Below, piece by piece: positions 43,122 to 52,078 of a stretch of DNA of 64,000 nt. The DNA is from Candidatus Bathyarchaeota archaeon (GTDB lineage Archaea; Thermoproteota; Bathyarchaeia; Bathyarchaeales; Bathyarchaeaceae): contig SOJZ01000031.1 of assembly GCA_004376295.1 (NCBI GenBank), positions 76,624-140,623 of the forward strand, read 5' to 3'. The position numbers and the translations under genes are program-made. The notes beneath the pieces were generated by a model that saw only the letters and a program-made list of their open reading frames with translations, ran no database searches and was not told where the DNA came from. The first letter of the stretch is position 1; every line of letters begins with the position of its first letter.

Positions 43122-44582
43122 TTGATTTTGGGCGCGATTGCAGCTGTCGTGAACAAGAGAGGCGAAAACGCTGTTCCAAGCATAGTTATTATGCTCAGCG
43201 AGTTAACGCATCGAGGCGTTGACGCCCATGGAGTCGCTACACCAAGCTCAACAACCACAGCCAAATCGATTGAAGACATGAAAATCGAAAACCTCAATTC
43301 ACCCGTTGCTTTAGGCCACAACCTTTCCCGCATTTTTTCAAGAGACCGCCCCCAACCACTTCTGAGTGATGACTTCGCCCTCGTGTTTGAAGGCCATTTA
43401 TTCTCCCTCTCCGGCACCTCTGAAGTTGACGAAGTCTTTGAGAAGCTTAAGCTTGATCCCCAAAGAAACGCAGGCCCTATTATCAGGGAACTTGAAGGCT
43501 CATACGCATTCGCTATTGCGTGCCCAGAGAAGGTGATTGCTGGACGAGACATGTTTGGGACAAACTCGCTATATTATGGTGAAGACGAAACAGTCTGTGC
43601 TATAGCGTCGGAGCGTAAAGCTTTGTGGGCGCTTGGAATAGAAAACGTGAAGTCCTTTCCGCCGGGAAACTTAGCTGTAATCAGTACCCATGGCTCCGCC
43701 TTTCAACCAATAAAAACCGTGACACAACCTCCCTCAAAATCCATAAACATGGATACTGCAGCGAAACATCTCCAAAACCTTTTGTTAGAATCAACAAGAA
43801 AGAGGATTTCTGATCTCAAGAAAGTGGCAGTTGCTTTTTCAGGTGGCTTAGACAGTAGCATCATCGCCGTACTCGCTAAAATCTGCGGAATCGACGTTCA
43901 TCTGATTTCGGTGGGGCTGAAAGATCAGGCAGAAGTCGAGTATACAGAGGCAACAGCTGAGAGGCTTGATTTACCTTTCCATCTTGAAACATTCACGGTG
44001 GATGATGTTGAACAGGTTCTTCCAAAGGTTTTGTGGCTGATTGAAGAATCTAACGCAGTGAAGGTCAGCATTGCCATACCGTTTTATTGGACCGCTGAAA
44101 TTGCCTCAAAAATGAGATGCCGTGTTCTCTTGGCCGGGCAGGGAGCTGACGAACTATTCGGAGGTTACCACAGATATCTTGGAGAGTACGCACAATTCGG
44201 CGTCACGGCTGTACAGAACGCCATGTACCACGACGTAGCATCCTCTTACGAGAAAAACTTTCAGAGAGACACTCAGGTTTGCTCCTTTCATAAAGTGGAG
44301 TTGCGACTTCCGTTCGTAGATTGCGAGGTTGTGCAATTCGCGTTGGGTTTGCCCGTAAGCTTGAAAATCAAATCTACAGAAGACCATCTTCGAAAGAGGG
44401 TGCTGCGACAAGTAGCTCAAAACCTTGAACTTCCACAATTCATCGTTAACAAGCCTAAGAAAGCCATTCAATACACAACCGGAGTGAACAAGACTCTTCA
44501 AAGATTAGCGAGAAAGGAAAGTTTAACCTTGCAAGAGTATGTTAAAAGGGTCTTCCGAACAGTATACCCTCTGAGTGTGTAA
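43122..44582 (+). CDS. AsnB-type asparagine synthetase homologue without the N-terminal Cys
   Basis: 486 residues from TTG 43122 (or TTG 43128). The N-terminal domain keeps the class II glutaminase fold (LTHRGVDAHG, GHNLSRI, LEGSYAFAI) but there is no Cys at position 2: the start reads (L)ILGAIAAVVN, where AsnB has MCGI. The FEGHLFS segment also departs from the usual NGEIYN. The synthetase domain is intact: PP-loop FSGGLDSS (239-246), then LLAGQGADELFGGYHRY and VELRLPFVDCEVV. It could use free ammonia or act on another substrate. It shares a short junction with the histone-deacetylase-like gene. Confidence 0.82.
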   Translation: MILGAIAAVVNKRGENAVPSIVIMLSELTHRGVDAHGVATPSSTTTAKSIEDMKIENLNSPVALGHNLSRIFSRDRPQPLLSDDFALVFEGHLFSLSGTSEVDEVFEKLKLDPQRNAGPIIRELEGSYAFAIACPEKVIAGRDMFGTNSLYYGEDETVCAIASERKALWALGIENVKSFPPGNLAVISTHGSAFQPIKTVTQPPSKSINMDTAAKHLQNLLLESTRKRISDLKKVAVAFSGGLDSSIIAVLAKICGIDVHLISVGLKDQAEVEYTEATAERLDLPFHLETFTVDDVEQVLPKVLWLIEESNAVKVSIAIPFYWTAEIASKMRCRVLLAGQGADELFGGYHRYLGEYAQFGVTAVQNAMYHDVASSYEKNFQRDTQVCSFHKVELRLPFVDCEVVQFALGLPVSLKIKSTEDHLRKRVLRQVAQNLELPQFIVNKPKKAIQYTTGVNKTLQRLARKESLTLQEYVKRVFRTVYPLSV

Positions 44583-44583
44583 A

Positions 44584-45645
44584 ATGAAAAAGACAGCCGT
44601 TATTTACACTCCTAAATATCTAAATCATAATCCCGGGCGTAACCATCCCGACTCACCAGAACGCCTCAAGGTAATTATGAAGGAATTGGACCACAGCGGC
44701 CTTTTCAAAACCGAACAGTGTTCGCTCGTTGAACCTGAACCCGCCAGCATAGAAAATCTGAAGCTAGTTCATGAACCCGACCATATCACGCTTGCTAAAC
44801 AGTGTTGCGCGTGTGGCGGAGGTCTTCTCGACATTGGCGACACAGTAGTTTGCCCTGAAAGCTTTGAAGTTGCTCTTTTGGCAGTCGGAGGAGCAATGAA
44901 GGCAACGGACCTTGTCATGACCGGAGAGTTTCAAAACGCCTTCGCCTTTGTTCGACCCCCGGGCCATCACGCTGGTCCATACTACGCTATGGGCTTCTGC
45001 ATCTTCAACAATGTCGCCATAGCCGCCTCGCATCTTCTTCGCGACTTCAACCTTGACCGCATCTTGATCTTAGATATAGATGCTCACCACGGAAACGGAA
45101 CTCAAGAAATCTTCTACGAGACTAGCAAAGTTCTTTACATAAGCTTGCATCAGGACCCCACAATGTTTCCTAGTACAGGCTTCGCAGACGAGGTGGGTAA
45201 AAAGGACGGCCTTGGATACACTGTGAACATTCCGTTTCCTTTTCATGTTGATGACCAGATTTACCTTCAAGCCGTCAATCAGATCGTAGTTCCAATAATC
45301 CAGCAGTATAAACCGCGATTTATTCTTGTTTCTGTCGGCTTTGACACACATTACACGGATCCAGTCGGAGAGTTTTCTCTATCCACCTTCGGCTTTCTCG
45401 AAACCTTTACAAGAGCCTTAGATTTAGCGTCTCAGTTTTCTATGGGAAAGCTTGTGGCAGTTCTTGAAGGTGGATATAGCCTTAACTTTCTTGGAAGGAT
45501 GGCAACTGCGGCGGTGGCGAAGATGGCTGGAGTTTCATATAACATTCAAGATAAACGTCCAGTGGCGAATTCTAGAATAAGGAAAAGGGCCATGAAAACT
45601 ACAGAATATGTAAAGAAGAATCTATCATCGTTTTGGGATTTATGA
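44584..45645 (+). CDS. Histone-deacetylase-fold (AcuC/HDAC) enzyme
   Basis: 353 residues from ATG 44584. The HDAC signature FVRPPGHHAG (H128-H129), zinc ligands D166 and H168 in LILDIDAHHGNG, and VSVGFDTHYTDPVGEF with the third Asp. Archaeal members deacetylate acetylated proteins or polyamines. Just 1 bp after the AsnB-type gene. A GTG at 44575 is a less likely start. Confidence 0.9.
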   Translation: MKKTAVIYTPKYLNHNPGRNHPDSPERLKVIMKELDHSGLFKTEQCSLVEPEPASIENLKLVHEPDHITLAKQCCACGGGLLDIGDTVVCPESFEVALLAVGGAMKATDLVMTGEFQNAFAFVRPPGHHAGPYYAMGFCIFNNVAIAASHLLRDFNLDRILILDIDAHHGNGTQEIFYETSKVLYISLHQDPTMFPSTGFADEVGKKDGLGYTVNIPFPFHVDDQIYLQAVNQIVVPIIQQYKPRFILVSVGFDTHYTDPVGEFSLSTFGFLETFTRALDLASQFSMGKLVAVLEGGYSLNFLGRMATAAVAKMAGVSYNIQDKRPVANSRIRKRAMKTTEYVKKNLSSFWDL

Positions 45646-45730
45646 TTCTCATTTTAGTAAGTATGACGTAAAATAGAAATGGGTTTGACTTGCCACTATT
45701 TTTGGGAATAAATCGAAAAGCGGAGCGATG

Positions 45731-45913
45731 TCACTCGATGATTTCTATGGCACCCTCGGGGCACTGCACCTCGCATGCTCTGCAAACAAGGCATTCATCG
45801 AGGTTCACTACTTTAGATTTCTCATCTTTGATTTCTAATACCTCTACGGGACAAACGTCAACACATGTTCCGCATCCAGTGCATTTTTCTTCATCGATTT
45901 TAATCTCAACCAT
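45731..45913 (-). CDS. Ferredoxin, 2[4Fe-4S]
   Basis: 60 residues. Cys at 11, 14, 17, 21 and at 41, 44, 47, 51 form two classic CxxCxxCxxxC(P) motifs (CTGCGTCVDVCP; CLVCRACEVQCP). A small soluble electron carrier. Stands alone on the minus strand. Confidence 0.95.
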   Translation of the reverse strand: MVEIKIDEEKCTGCGTCVDVCPVEVLEIKDEKSKVVNLDECLVCRACEVQCPEGAIEIIE

Positions 45914-46065
45914 GAAGGATCAAACTCCTTTAAGATTTTATTGAAGTAAACAGTTACAGATAAAAACGTTTTGCCTTTTCGCATAGACTACCATAGAAAA
46001 ACTGTGGCCACAAAAAAGAATGAGGCTATAAAACATTTAACGTCAGTTTAGCAGCTTCCAACAGT

Positions 46066-47880
46066 TTAACTAACCTCTTCTCGAAGCCTCAGGAGAACCC
46101 CGTCAATCGTTGTTTTCGCCCTTTCTCTCCTGCGGTTATATTCTGCAATCTGCGTACGATAGGTTTCTGTGGAGAGTTCTCTATGTCGGTATCGAATTTC
46201 GATTCTTCGAATAGCGGCTTCCGCTCCTTCCAGCTCGGTTTCAGCAGCTTCAATCTGCCTCATCGTATTCGCATATCGCGGACCTGCCTTTCGTATTTTT
46301 TCTCGAAGACCAGCCAAATCCCGAGATAAAACAGAAACACGACTTTCTAATCCTCTTCTCCGCACCTTGTACCGGCGCCTAGAAACCTTTCTCTTCCGCA
46401 CCTGTTGTTCCAACAATTCAAGCTCCCCGAGTATCCTCCTCTTTTCTTTATAAGAATCAAAAAAGCTTTTCAAAACCTCCGTTGGAACAGGAATTATAGG
46501 AGCTGAAGGTGGCTTAGGAGCTCGCCAAAGAAAAACTACAGCGCATACAATGGCAATTAATACTCCCATCCACAACGTTGGACGAAAAGAGGCCCAAAAA
46601 ATAACGTATCTATATGTTAGATCAAAACCAAGGTCGTGGAACGGTGTAACGTTGTAGAAAGTAAAGACTACCGTTTCTTGAAAAACGCCTTTTTCAACGC
46701 TTTGCGGTTTTGGATGACATGCATCCAGCTGAAACTCTGCACCCTCGGGTAGACCTATGGTCACGGTTAAATCGCTTATCTTCCAATCAAAACCTTCAAA
46801 GAAACTGAAAGCCAGAACAAAATCGCGCCAACTATCTTGTCTAATGTAGATTTCCCTGGGAAGTCGGTAACTTACTGTGAACGTTGCAGACATTTTATGA
46901 TCTATGTCTTTATAGATCGTCACGTTTGTGTAACTAGTTGCATTTCCTTTTTCAACATCTACTTCAAGGTCTCCTGACTCATCTCGCGCAGAAACATCGT
47001 AGGCGCCTTGAGGCAGATGCACTACGGGGCGGTAACTTCCGCCTTCATTAGTTAGATAATAGGAATCAAATAAGAGAACGTGACTCCACTCATCTAATAC
47101 TATATCTCGCTTCACTTCATTGACGCTAATCAGATACAAGACGTGGTCAGGAAGCGCATAAAACCTCAACCACGCGTGCTCGTATGAAAAGCTTTCAAGA
47201 GGGCTCTCTGTATGATTTAACATCTGATGTAGATCATGTGTTGTCATGTTGAAAGCGAGTCCATTCTCTTCAAAAGAACTTGTGGTGTAGTTGGCACCGT
47301 ACGGTAAGATAACGGTCACATTGCATGTAGACACGTCTTGAGTTACGCTGGGATACGACGGGAAGTCAACAGTGAAAAAGACTTCTTCTTCACCATTTGC
47401 CGCGAAAACTTCTGAGGAAACAAGGTTTGAGAAAACAAAAACTACGGTGAAATTGTAAGATCCACCATCGCCTATGTCAACACCTAATCCGGGAAAGAGC
47501 ACGTTTACTCCGTAAAAGCCAATTCTACCCAATCCAACGTTAAGTACTACCTCCAATCGTTCATCCGGATTCGAGGCGTCATAAGCGAAGCAATAGACGA
47601 GATTAGACTGGTATTTGAAAGGAAAGCCTATTGAGAAATTCTGGAGCGGTTCTATGTTTTGTCCCTGTTCTGTAGATAGTCTGATTGTGTCGTTGATGAC
47701 GACTAGCCCGCCGTCTTTAATCTGTACCGTATGATCTACTTGAATATCTATAGAGGATAAAGTGTCTGTTTGGGCACTAACCGTTAATATGTTGATGCAT
47801 GATGGTAGGGCTAGTAAGAGGAGAAGGGAAAATGTGAATAGAAGTATTGGCAATGCAGTTCTTTTCAAGTTGGACACCAA
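46066..47880 (-). CDS. Large secreted/membrane protein with cytoplasmic coiled coil
   Basis: 604 residues. Signal peptide (about 7-35), then roughly 400 residues of extracellular beta-rich sequence with many N-glycosylation sequons (NVT, NFT, NAT, NHT), a transmembrane helix (about 430-452, LWMGVLIAIVCAVVFLW), and a basic cytoplasmic coiled coil to the end. The extracellular part has two similar modules (SCNVTVILPYGANYTT and DLTVTIGLPEGAEFQL). The layout and the LPYG/LPEGA segments recall ribophorin I of the oligosaccharyltransferase, but the similarity is faint and I cannot assign it. Alone on its transcript. Confidence 0.6.
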   Translation of the reverse strand: MVSNLKRTALPILLFTFSLLLLLALPSCINILTVSAQTDTLSSIDIQVDHTVQIKDGGLVVINDTIRLSTEQGQNIEPLQNFSIGFPFKYQSNLVYCFAYDASNPDERLEVVLNVGLGRIGFYGVNVLFPGLGVDIGDGGSYNFTVVFVFSNLVSSEVFAANGEEEVFFTVDFPSYPSVTQDVSTCNVTVILPYGANYTTSSFEENGLAFNMTTHDLHQMLNHTESPLESFSYEHAWLRFYALPDHVLYLISVNEVKRDIVLDEWSHVLLFDSYYLTNEGGSYRPVVHLPQGAYDVSARDESGDLEVDVEKGNATSYTNVTIYKDIDHKMSATFTVSYRLPREIYIRQDSWRDFVLAFSFFEGFDWKISDLTVTIGLPEGAEFQLDACHPKPQSVEKGVFQETVVFTFYNVTPFHDLGFDLTYRYVIFWASFRPTLWMGVLIAIVCAVVFLWRAPKPPSAPIIPVPTEVLKSFFDSYKEKRRILGELELLEQQVRKRKVSRRRYKVRRRGLESRVSVLSRDLAGLREKIRKAGPRYANTMRQIEAAETELEGAEAAIRRIEIRYRHRELSTETYRTQIAEYNRRRERAKTTIDGVLLRLREEVS

Positions 47881-48208
47881 GCTAGCCGTTAAGTGTTTTC
47901 ATTTTAGCTTTTCGTACTTATTATTGATCACCTTTATTTACTTTTGTTAGAAATCGGCTAATCTCTTATCTTTTAACTCGACATATTGGTTTACTCTTCG
48001 TGTCAAGCTTGCTCCAATAACTTGTTTGCGGTCAGCCATGTACTGGATCTTAATGTTTTTCCATACTTGAATTATTCTTTTCGTGGTTATTGGTCCAGTA
48101 TGAGAAAGGGGCGAGACACTTTTGCCGCTCGTTAGATAGTAGTGCCTTAAGAGAAAAATTATCTTTCCCAGAACGTTACAGAGTTCTCTTTATCCTTCTA
48201 ATTGCATA
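47881..48208. other. Interval with an open frame lacking a start
   Basis: No annotated-style gene. On the minus strand 48189-47947 is open for 80 codons (RELCNVLGKIIFLLRHYYLT at its start, RRVNQYVELKDKRLADF at its end) between two stops, but the only ATG is near the end (QYMADRKQVIG). It could be a real gene with an unusual start, or a remnant. Confidence 0.4.
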
Positions 48209-48574
48209 TTATCCATTTGGATTGGCTGAGCTTAAAACATGCTTTTTAAGATAGTAGTCTTCTTCTTTCTTTGCTCCGAAGCTTCTTACACCCTTCTCTT
48301 TAAGTTGTTTTCTAAGCCTTTGAGCATACTGGCGACTGATTTCTCTCCTCTTTTCTAAATAGGCGATTATTTCTTTTGCTTGTTGCTCGTTGTCGCATCG
48401 ACGAATGTAATCTATTACGTCTGGTGTGTAGCTGACAAACTTGCTTGAGGATGCTGTTTCTCCAGTTTGGATATCTGATCGAACCGAGTTTATTGCTATC
48501 CTCGATTCCTCAGTGTTCATTTCCTTGGCTAAATGAGGAAACATTTTTCTGAATCGTTCCTTGTCCATCGGCAT
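48209..48574 (-). CDS. DUF2095 archaeal protein
   Basis: 121 residues from ATG 48574 (MPMDKERFRKMFPHLAKEM), the characteristic DUF2095 N-terminus. Remaining sequence is helical with a basic segment (YLEKRREISRQYAQRLRKQL). Function unknown. On the minus strand upstream of the startless frame noted above. Confidence 0.8.
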   Translation of the reverse strand: MPMDKERFRKMFPHLAKEMNTEESRIAINSVRSDIQTGETASSSKFVSYTPDVIDYIRRCDNEQQAKEIIAYLEKRREISRQYAQRLRKQLKEKGVRSFGAKKEEDYYLKKHVLSSANPNG

Positions 48575-48723
48575 CTGAGTGAACACCTTTGTATCATGCG
48601 CTCAATTTGTGTGATTGTCGCTATCTTGGTTGTGTCTATTCAATATTTTCTATGAAATAACGCCTATTTAAGGTCAGTGCAAATATTTCTCCTTGTATTC
48701 TAGCTGGGCATCGGTTGAGTCAG

Positions 48724-49527
48724 CTAAGGTGTTACAAGAATTAAGCGGAGGACACTCCATATGATGTCTCCAAAGAGAAGGGCGACTATTAATCCTGCGG
48801 TGATAAAAACGAGCATGGGTAAACCAGGTGTTATCCACACGTCGTCTTGAAGTTTCCCTTCACGCTTGGCGTTCAATACCCTATCAACAATCTGTTTTCT
48901 GTCCTCATCCTTCGGGAAGACAAGCAATTTTCTTTCGTTTTCTCCATTTTCAGCCGTGCAAACGTCTTCAAGCGGATATAGGTGGTCTATCTTTTCTAGT
49001 TTGGTGAAGTCTACTTTGTAGCCGCAAAGAAGTGTCAGAATCTTCCGGCTAATTGATTCTTTTTCAAATCCTTCAAAGAGTTTTCTTCCAGTTTTGTGCT
49101 TCCAAAGGTAATTACGGGTAAGGGCGTAAAACGCACTTGATGCTGCCAAAAGAACAGCGTTAGAGAACACGGTGATTGGAAAAAGCGAATAACCCAAGCT
49201 TAACAATGGTTGAAGAAGGTTTGTGGGGTAAGAAGGCAAGGCAAGAGATAGACAAATTAGTGCTTTTGCGTCTGCTCCTCCAAAAGCTCCAGTGTAGAAA
49301 AGAGCAACAGATACAACAGAAGTCAATGCGAAAGATAGAACATAGGTATACAGGAGTTGTGGATCAAAGGATATAAAGAACTGCAAAGCGGTCAATGCGA
49401 GGGCTATAGGTGCAAAAACTGCCCATACTCTATTACTCACTTCTCGCGTCTTAAGATCACTCCAAGATGCGTATGCCAAAAAAATGAAACAGATGAGAAC
49501 CCTAAAACCATCGAGCAATTCATTCAT
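48724..49527 (-). CDS. Prepilin peptidase (A24, archaeal PibD/FlaK type)
   Basis: 267 residues from MNELLDGFR (ATG 49527). Catalytic Asp in ASWSDLKTREVSN (D24) and in FGGADAKAL (D86), the two-Asp active site of type IV prepilin peptidases. Six or more hydrophobic helices, with a long soluble insert (about 145-235). It would process the pilin encoded next to it. Confidence 0.85.
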   Translation of the reverse strand: MNELLDGFRVLICFIFLAYASWSDLKTREVSNRVWAVFAPIALALTALQFFISFDPQLLYTYVLSFALTSVVSVALFYTGAFGGADAKALICLSLALPSYPTNLLQPLLSLGYSLFPITVFSNAVLLAASSAFYALTRNYLWKHKTGRKLFEGFEKESISRKILTLLCGYKVDFTKLEKIDHLYPLEDVCTAENGENERKLLVFPKDEDRKQIVDRVLNAKREGKLQDDVWITPGLPMLVFITAGLIVALLFGDIIWSVLRLILVTP

Positions 49528-49705
49528 TTCGGTACCACATAATTTCAATGATATCGGGAATTACATTTAAAAATGAACCGTTTCGCAACAAGCAGAGAAG
49601 ACAGAGTTCTCCTTTTGGCCATTTGCAATTTGTTATAGCCATTGAACAACAAGCAACGAATTTAGCATAAGCACGTGTCAGACACCAGAGAACTTGTTGG
49701 ATTGT

Positions 49706-50143
49706 CTAAGAAGCTGGAGATGTTTTGTGGAACTCGCAATCAACCCCGACTTCCGGATGAATTTTGAAGTAGTATTCTGTATTGAACTCCCATTCGTAGC
49801 TGAGCACGATATTGATTGTTCCATGAGAAACTATGATTTTCGATTCAGGGTCATATATTACATAAGCATCATCTTGCAGGTTAAGATTTGTAGCCGAAGT
49901 GCCGATGTAAACAGAATCAATTTTGCCGTCAGCCGTTCCTTGGTTTGACAAATCGACTGTGATTGTATTTGCCGTACTATTCCAATACGTATTGACTAGT
50001 TGAACATCTTGTCCAGTGACGTTTCCTGTGAAAGTTATAACCCAAGCATAGGTAACGACTATTGCTGCAACCGCGATGACTATTAGCAGAAGCGTTGCAA
50101 GAATAGGCGATATTCCTTTTCTTGACTTTAGCATTTTGAACAA
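49706..50143 (-). CDS. Archaeal type IV pilin-like protein
   Basis: 145 residues. Class III signal: RKGISPILATLLLIVIAVAA, with cleavage expected after the Gly before ISPI. A hydrophobic helix then a beta-rich C-terminal domain (TVDLSNQGTADGKIDSVYIG). This is the archaeal pilin/DUF1628-type pattern. The peptidase gene sits about 160 bp downstream on the same strand. Confidence 0.85.
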   Translation of the reverse strand: MFKMLKSRKGISPILATLLLIVIAVAAIVVTYAWVITFTGNVTGQDVQLVNTYWNSTANTITVDLSNQGTADGKIDSVYIGTSATNLNLQDDAYVIYDPESKIIVSHGTINIVLSYEWEFNTEYYFKIHPEVGVDCEFHKTSPAS

Positions 50144-50343
50144 GGCGGTTTCACCTCTGGCTAACCATTTTCAGAAGCTATGTTATTTAACTTGTATGAA
50201 TCCCGAATATGTATTATATGCAAAAACATGGATTCAAAATCAGAATCTGATTAAAATAATACGGGGTGGAAGACAACTACTCTACTTATAATAAAATAAC
50301 GGACAAAAAAGACTATACATTAACAGAATTTCACCTGTACAAA

Positions 50344-50883
50344 TCAGCCAACGATCTCAAAAATAAGCGGAGGAGAAGAAGTTTTCGCCTCCAATCGGAT
50401 ACCCAACAAACTCTCCAGAAAGCCACCTAACACCTCAGAGTTACTGATAAACGGCGTCTTGATAATAACGTATTTATCCCGTAGATAAAAATCACCGAAA
50501 CCCTGAACACGCAACCGCTTAAACACGTTGGACCATTTTTCTCGATTAGCAGTTTGTATGTTTAAGGTTGCCTCCATAGACATTCTAGCAGCTTCCCCAG
50601 TTTTTTGACCAACCTCCCGCCACTTCTCCTTCGGAACATGCTGAAGCAGTATATTAATGAACTCGACGTTTACGAAGGCAACACGACTGATGCCGCAGTA
50701 ATATTCACCCGGGTATTTCCAGTCGTAGATCATCATGTTGCGGTAGATGTGTAGCATTTTTGATATGAGGGGTTTGATGCCTGGTTCTCTTCCTTCTCGG
50801 ATAAGCGAATCGATGTACTCACGTTCTTCTTCATCTAAGATTATGGTTGTCCTTTTAACCACTTTTTTTCTAGACACCTGCAA
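50344..50883 (-). CDS. Regulator-like protein with ribbon-helix-helix start
   Basis: 179 residues. The first ~45 residues (KRTTIILDEEEREYIDSLIR) resemble a ribbon-helix-helix DNA-binding domain. The C-terminal ~130 residues are alpha/beta with KEKWREVGQKTGEAARM and are not recognised with certainty. Archaeal regulators with a small-molecule-binding domain of unknown type often have this layout. Followed by about 130 bp to the next gene. Confidence 0.55.
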   Translation of the reverse strand: MQVSRKKVVKRTTIILDEEEREYIDSLIREGREPGIKPLISKMLHIYRNMMIYDWKYPGEYYCGISRVAFVNVEFINILLQHVPKEKWREVGQKTGEAARMSMEATLNIQTANREKWSNVFKRLRVQGFGDFYLRDKYVIIKTPFISNSEVLGGFLESLLGIRLEAKTSSPPLIFEIVG

Positions 50884-51016
50884 CTTCTCCTTCTATCTAA
50901 ATTAAACCGTATCATATTGATGTGCCTTTTAGCATATTTTATATGTTTTGTTTCGCAATTGGCAATTGTCTTAACTTTCGCGGTGGTTAGAAAGTTTAGG
51001 TAGAAGCCTTAGATTT

Positions 51017-51229
51017 TTATTCTTTTTTAGTCAGGTGCATAAAGAGGATTATGCCTGCTGTAAAGGAGGCTAGGCCAACGATGGTGAAAAGAACGGGGGG
51101 AATACCTAACCTTTGAAGAATGTACATGAGGTAGGTGGGTCCTCCAAATATAAGTAAAACAGCGAAAATCGTTAATGCCGCCTTAGCAAATCCTTCAGGA
51201 ATCCTCCATCCCTTTCGTACTTTCTTCAT
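51017..51229 (-). CDS. Small two-helix membrane protein
   Basis: 70 residues from ATG 51229 (MKKVRKGWRIPEGFAKA). Two hydrophobic helices (about 15-33 and 44-62), basic N-terminus. Not recognised. Close to PAC2 (41 bp) on the same strand. Confidence 0.5.
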   Translation of the reverse strand: MKKVRKGWRIPEGFAKAALTIFAVLLIFGGPTYLMYILQRLGIPPVLFTIVGLASFTAGIILFMHLTKKE

Positions 51230-51270
51230 ATAACATCCCACATTTAGCAAATCAATGTGTATCGTTGTTC

Positions 51271-51939
51271 TTAATGCTTTCTCCTAAGCCTTTCCAGAGC
51301 ATCCTTTTTTACCTCTGTTCCCAGCGATTTCATGAGCAATTTGAAGACAGAGAATGCTGCTCTTCGATCGGTTTTGAGACCTGTGGTTGCACCTAACAGG
51401 CATATACCTTTGAATCCACGTTTTTTGGCAAGTCCTAACAGGAGGCCAGTGGCACCTACGATTCTTCCCTTTCCGTAGATTACGGCGCCCTTTTCCATCG
51501 TCTCTATGGCAAGCTTTTGAGATGTGGCAGCTACGTAAACTTCTTCAGCAGGACGAGGTGTAGGCGCTCCACCCATCGTCACAATGAATCTACATCCATG
51601 TTTCTCTGCGAAATCCAAGATTTCACCGCATAATTCATAGTGCACCACCACATCTTCGAGGGAAGGCTGTGCGTCTCCGATTAGGATAATGAAGTGTTTT
51701 TTCTCTGTTTGGGCTACGTAAAATTCGTAACGCGGTGGACGGCAGATTCCATGATTGTTTATGATGACGTAGTCGGGGAATGAGGGGGCGTACAGTTCTG
51801 CGAATGGTTTGGCGTGTGCAAACTCGATCAGCAGTTGTGCTGCAATTTTTCCTACGTCTCCGAATCCTGGAAGGCCTTCTACGAACACTGGGTTTTCCAG
51901 CTCTGGTTGAAACAGGTAGCGGAATTGTGGTTTGTCCAT
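51271..51939 (-). CDS. PAC2-family protein (proteasome assembly chaperone-like)
   Basis: 222 residues. NPVFVEGLPGFGDVGKIAAQ and VGATGLLLGLAKKRGFKGIC are PAC2 (formerly DUF75) features. Archaeal members assist proteasome assembly or have unknown roles. ATG 51939. Confidence 0.88.
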   Translation of the reverse strand: MDKPQFRYLFQPELENPVFVEGLPGFGDVGKIAAQLLIEFAHAKPFAELYAPSFPDYVIINNHGICRPPRYEFYVAQTEKKHFIILIGDAQPSLEDVVVHYELCGEILDFAEKHGCRFIVTMGGAPTPRPAEEVYVAATSQKLAIETMEKGAVIYGKGRIVGATGLLLGLAKKRGFKGICLLGATTGLKTDRRAAFSVFKLLMKSLGTEVKKDALERLRRKH

Positions 51940-52022
51940 TTGCGTGCCTCATTGTAAATAAACGTCTGGCATCTATAGATTTTTCGTGTAGTCTTTTAGA
52001 GGACAATGCTGGTGCGTGCTGG

Positions 52023-52037
52023 TATAAAAATATTTAA
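52023..52037 (+). promoter_or_regulatory. Box A promoter before the initiator tRNA
   Basis: TATAAAAATATTTAA, a strong archaeal TATA box. Transcription should start near 52050-52060, upstream of both candidate 5' exons. Confidence 0.6.
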
Positions 52038-52078
52038 GATACTCGTGTGTCACTGTTGAGGGTGCGGGGCAAAACCGT

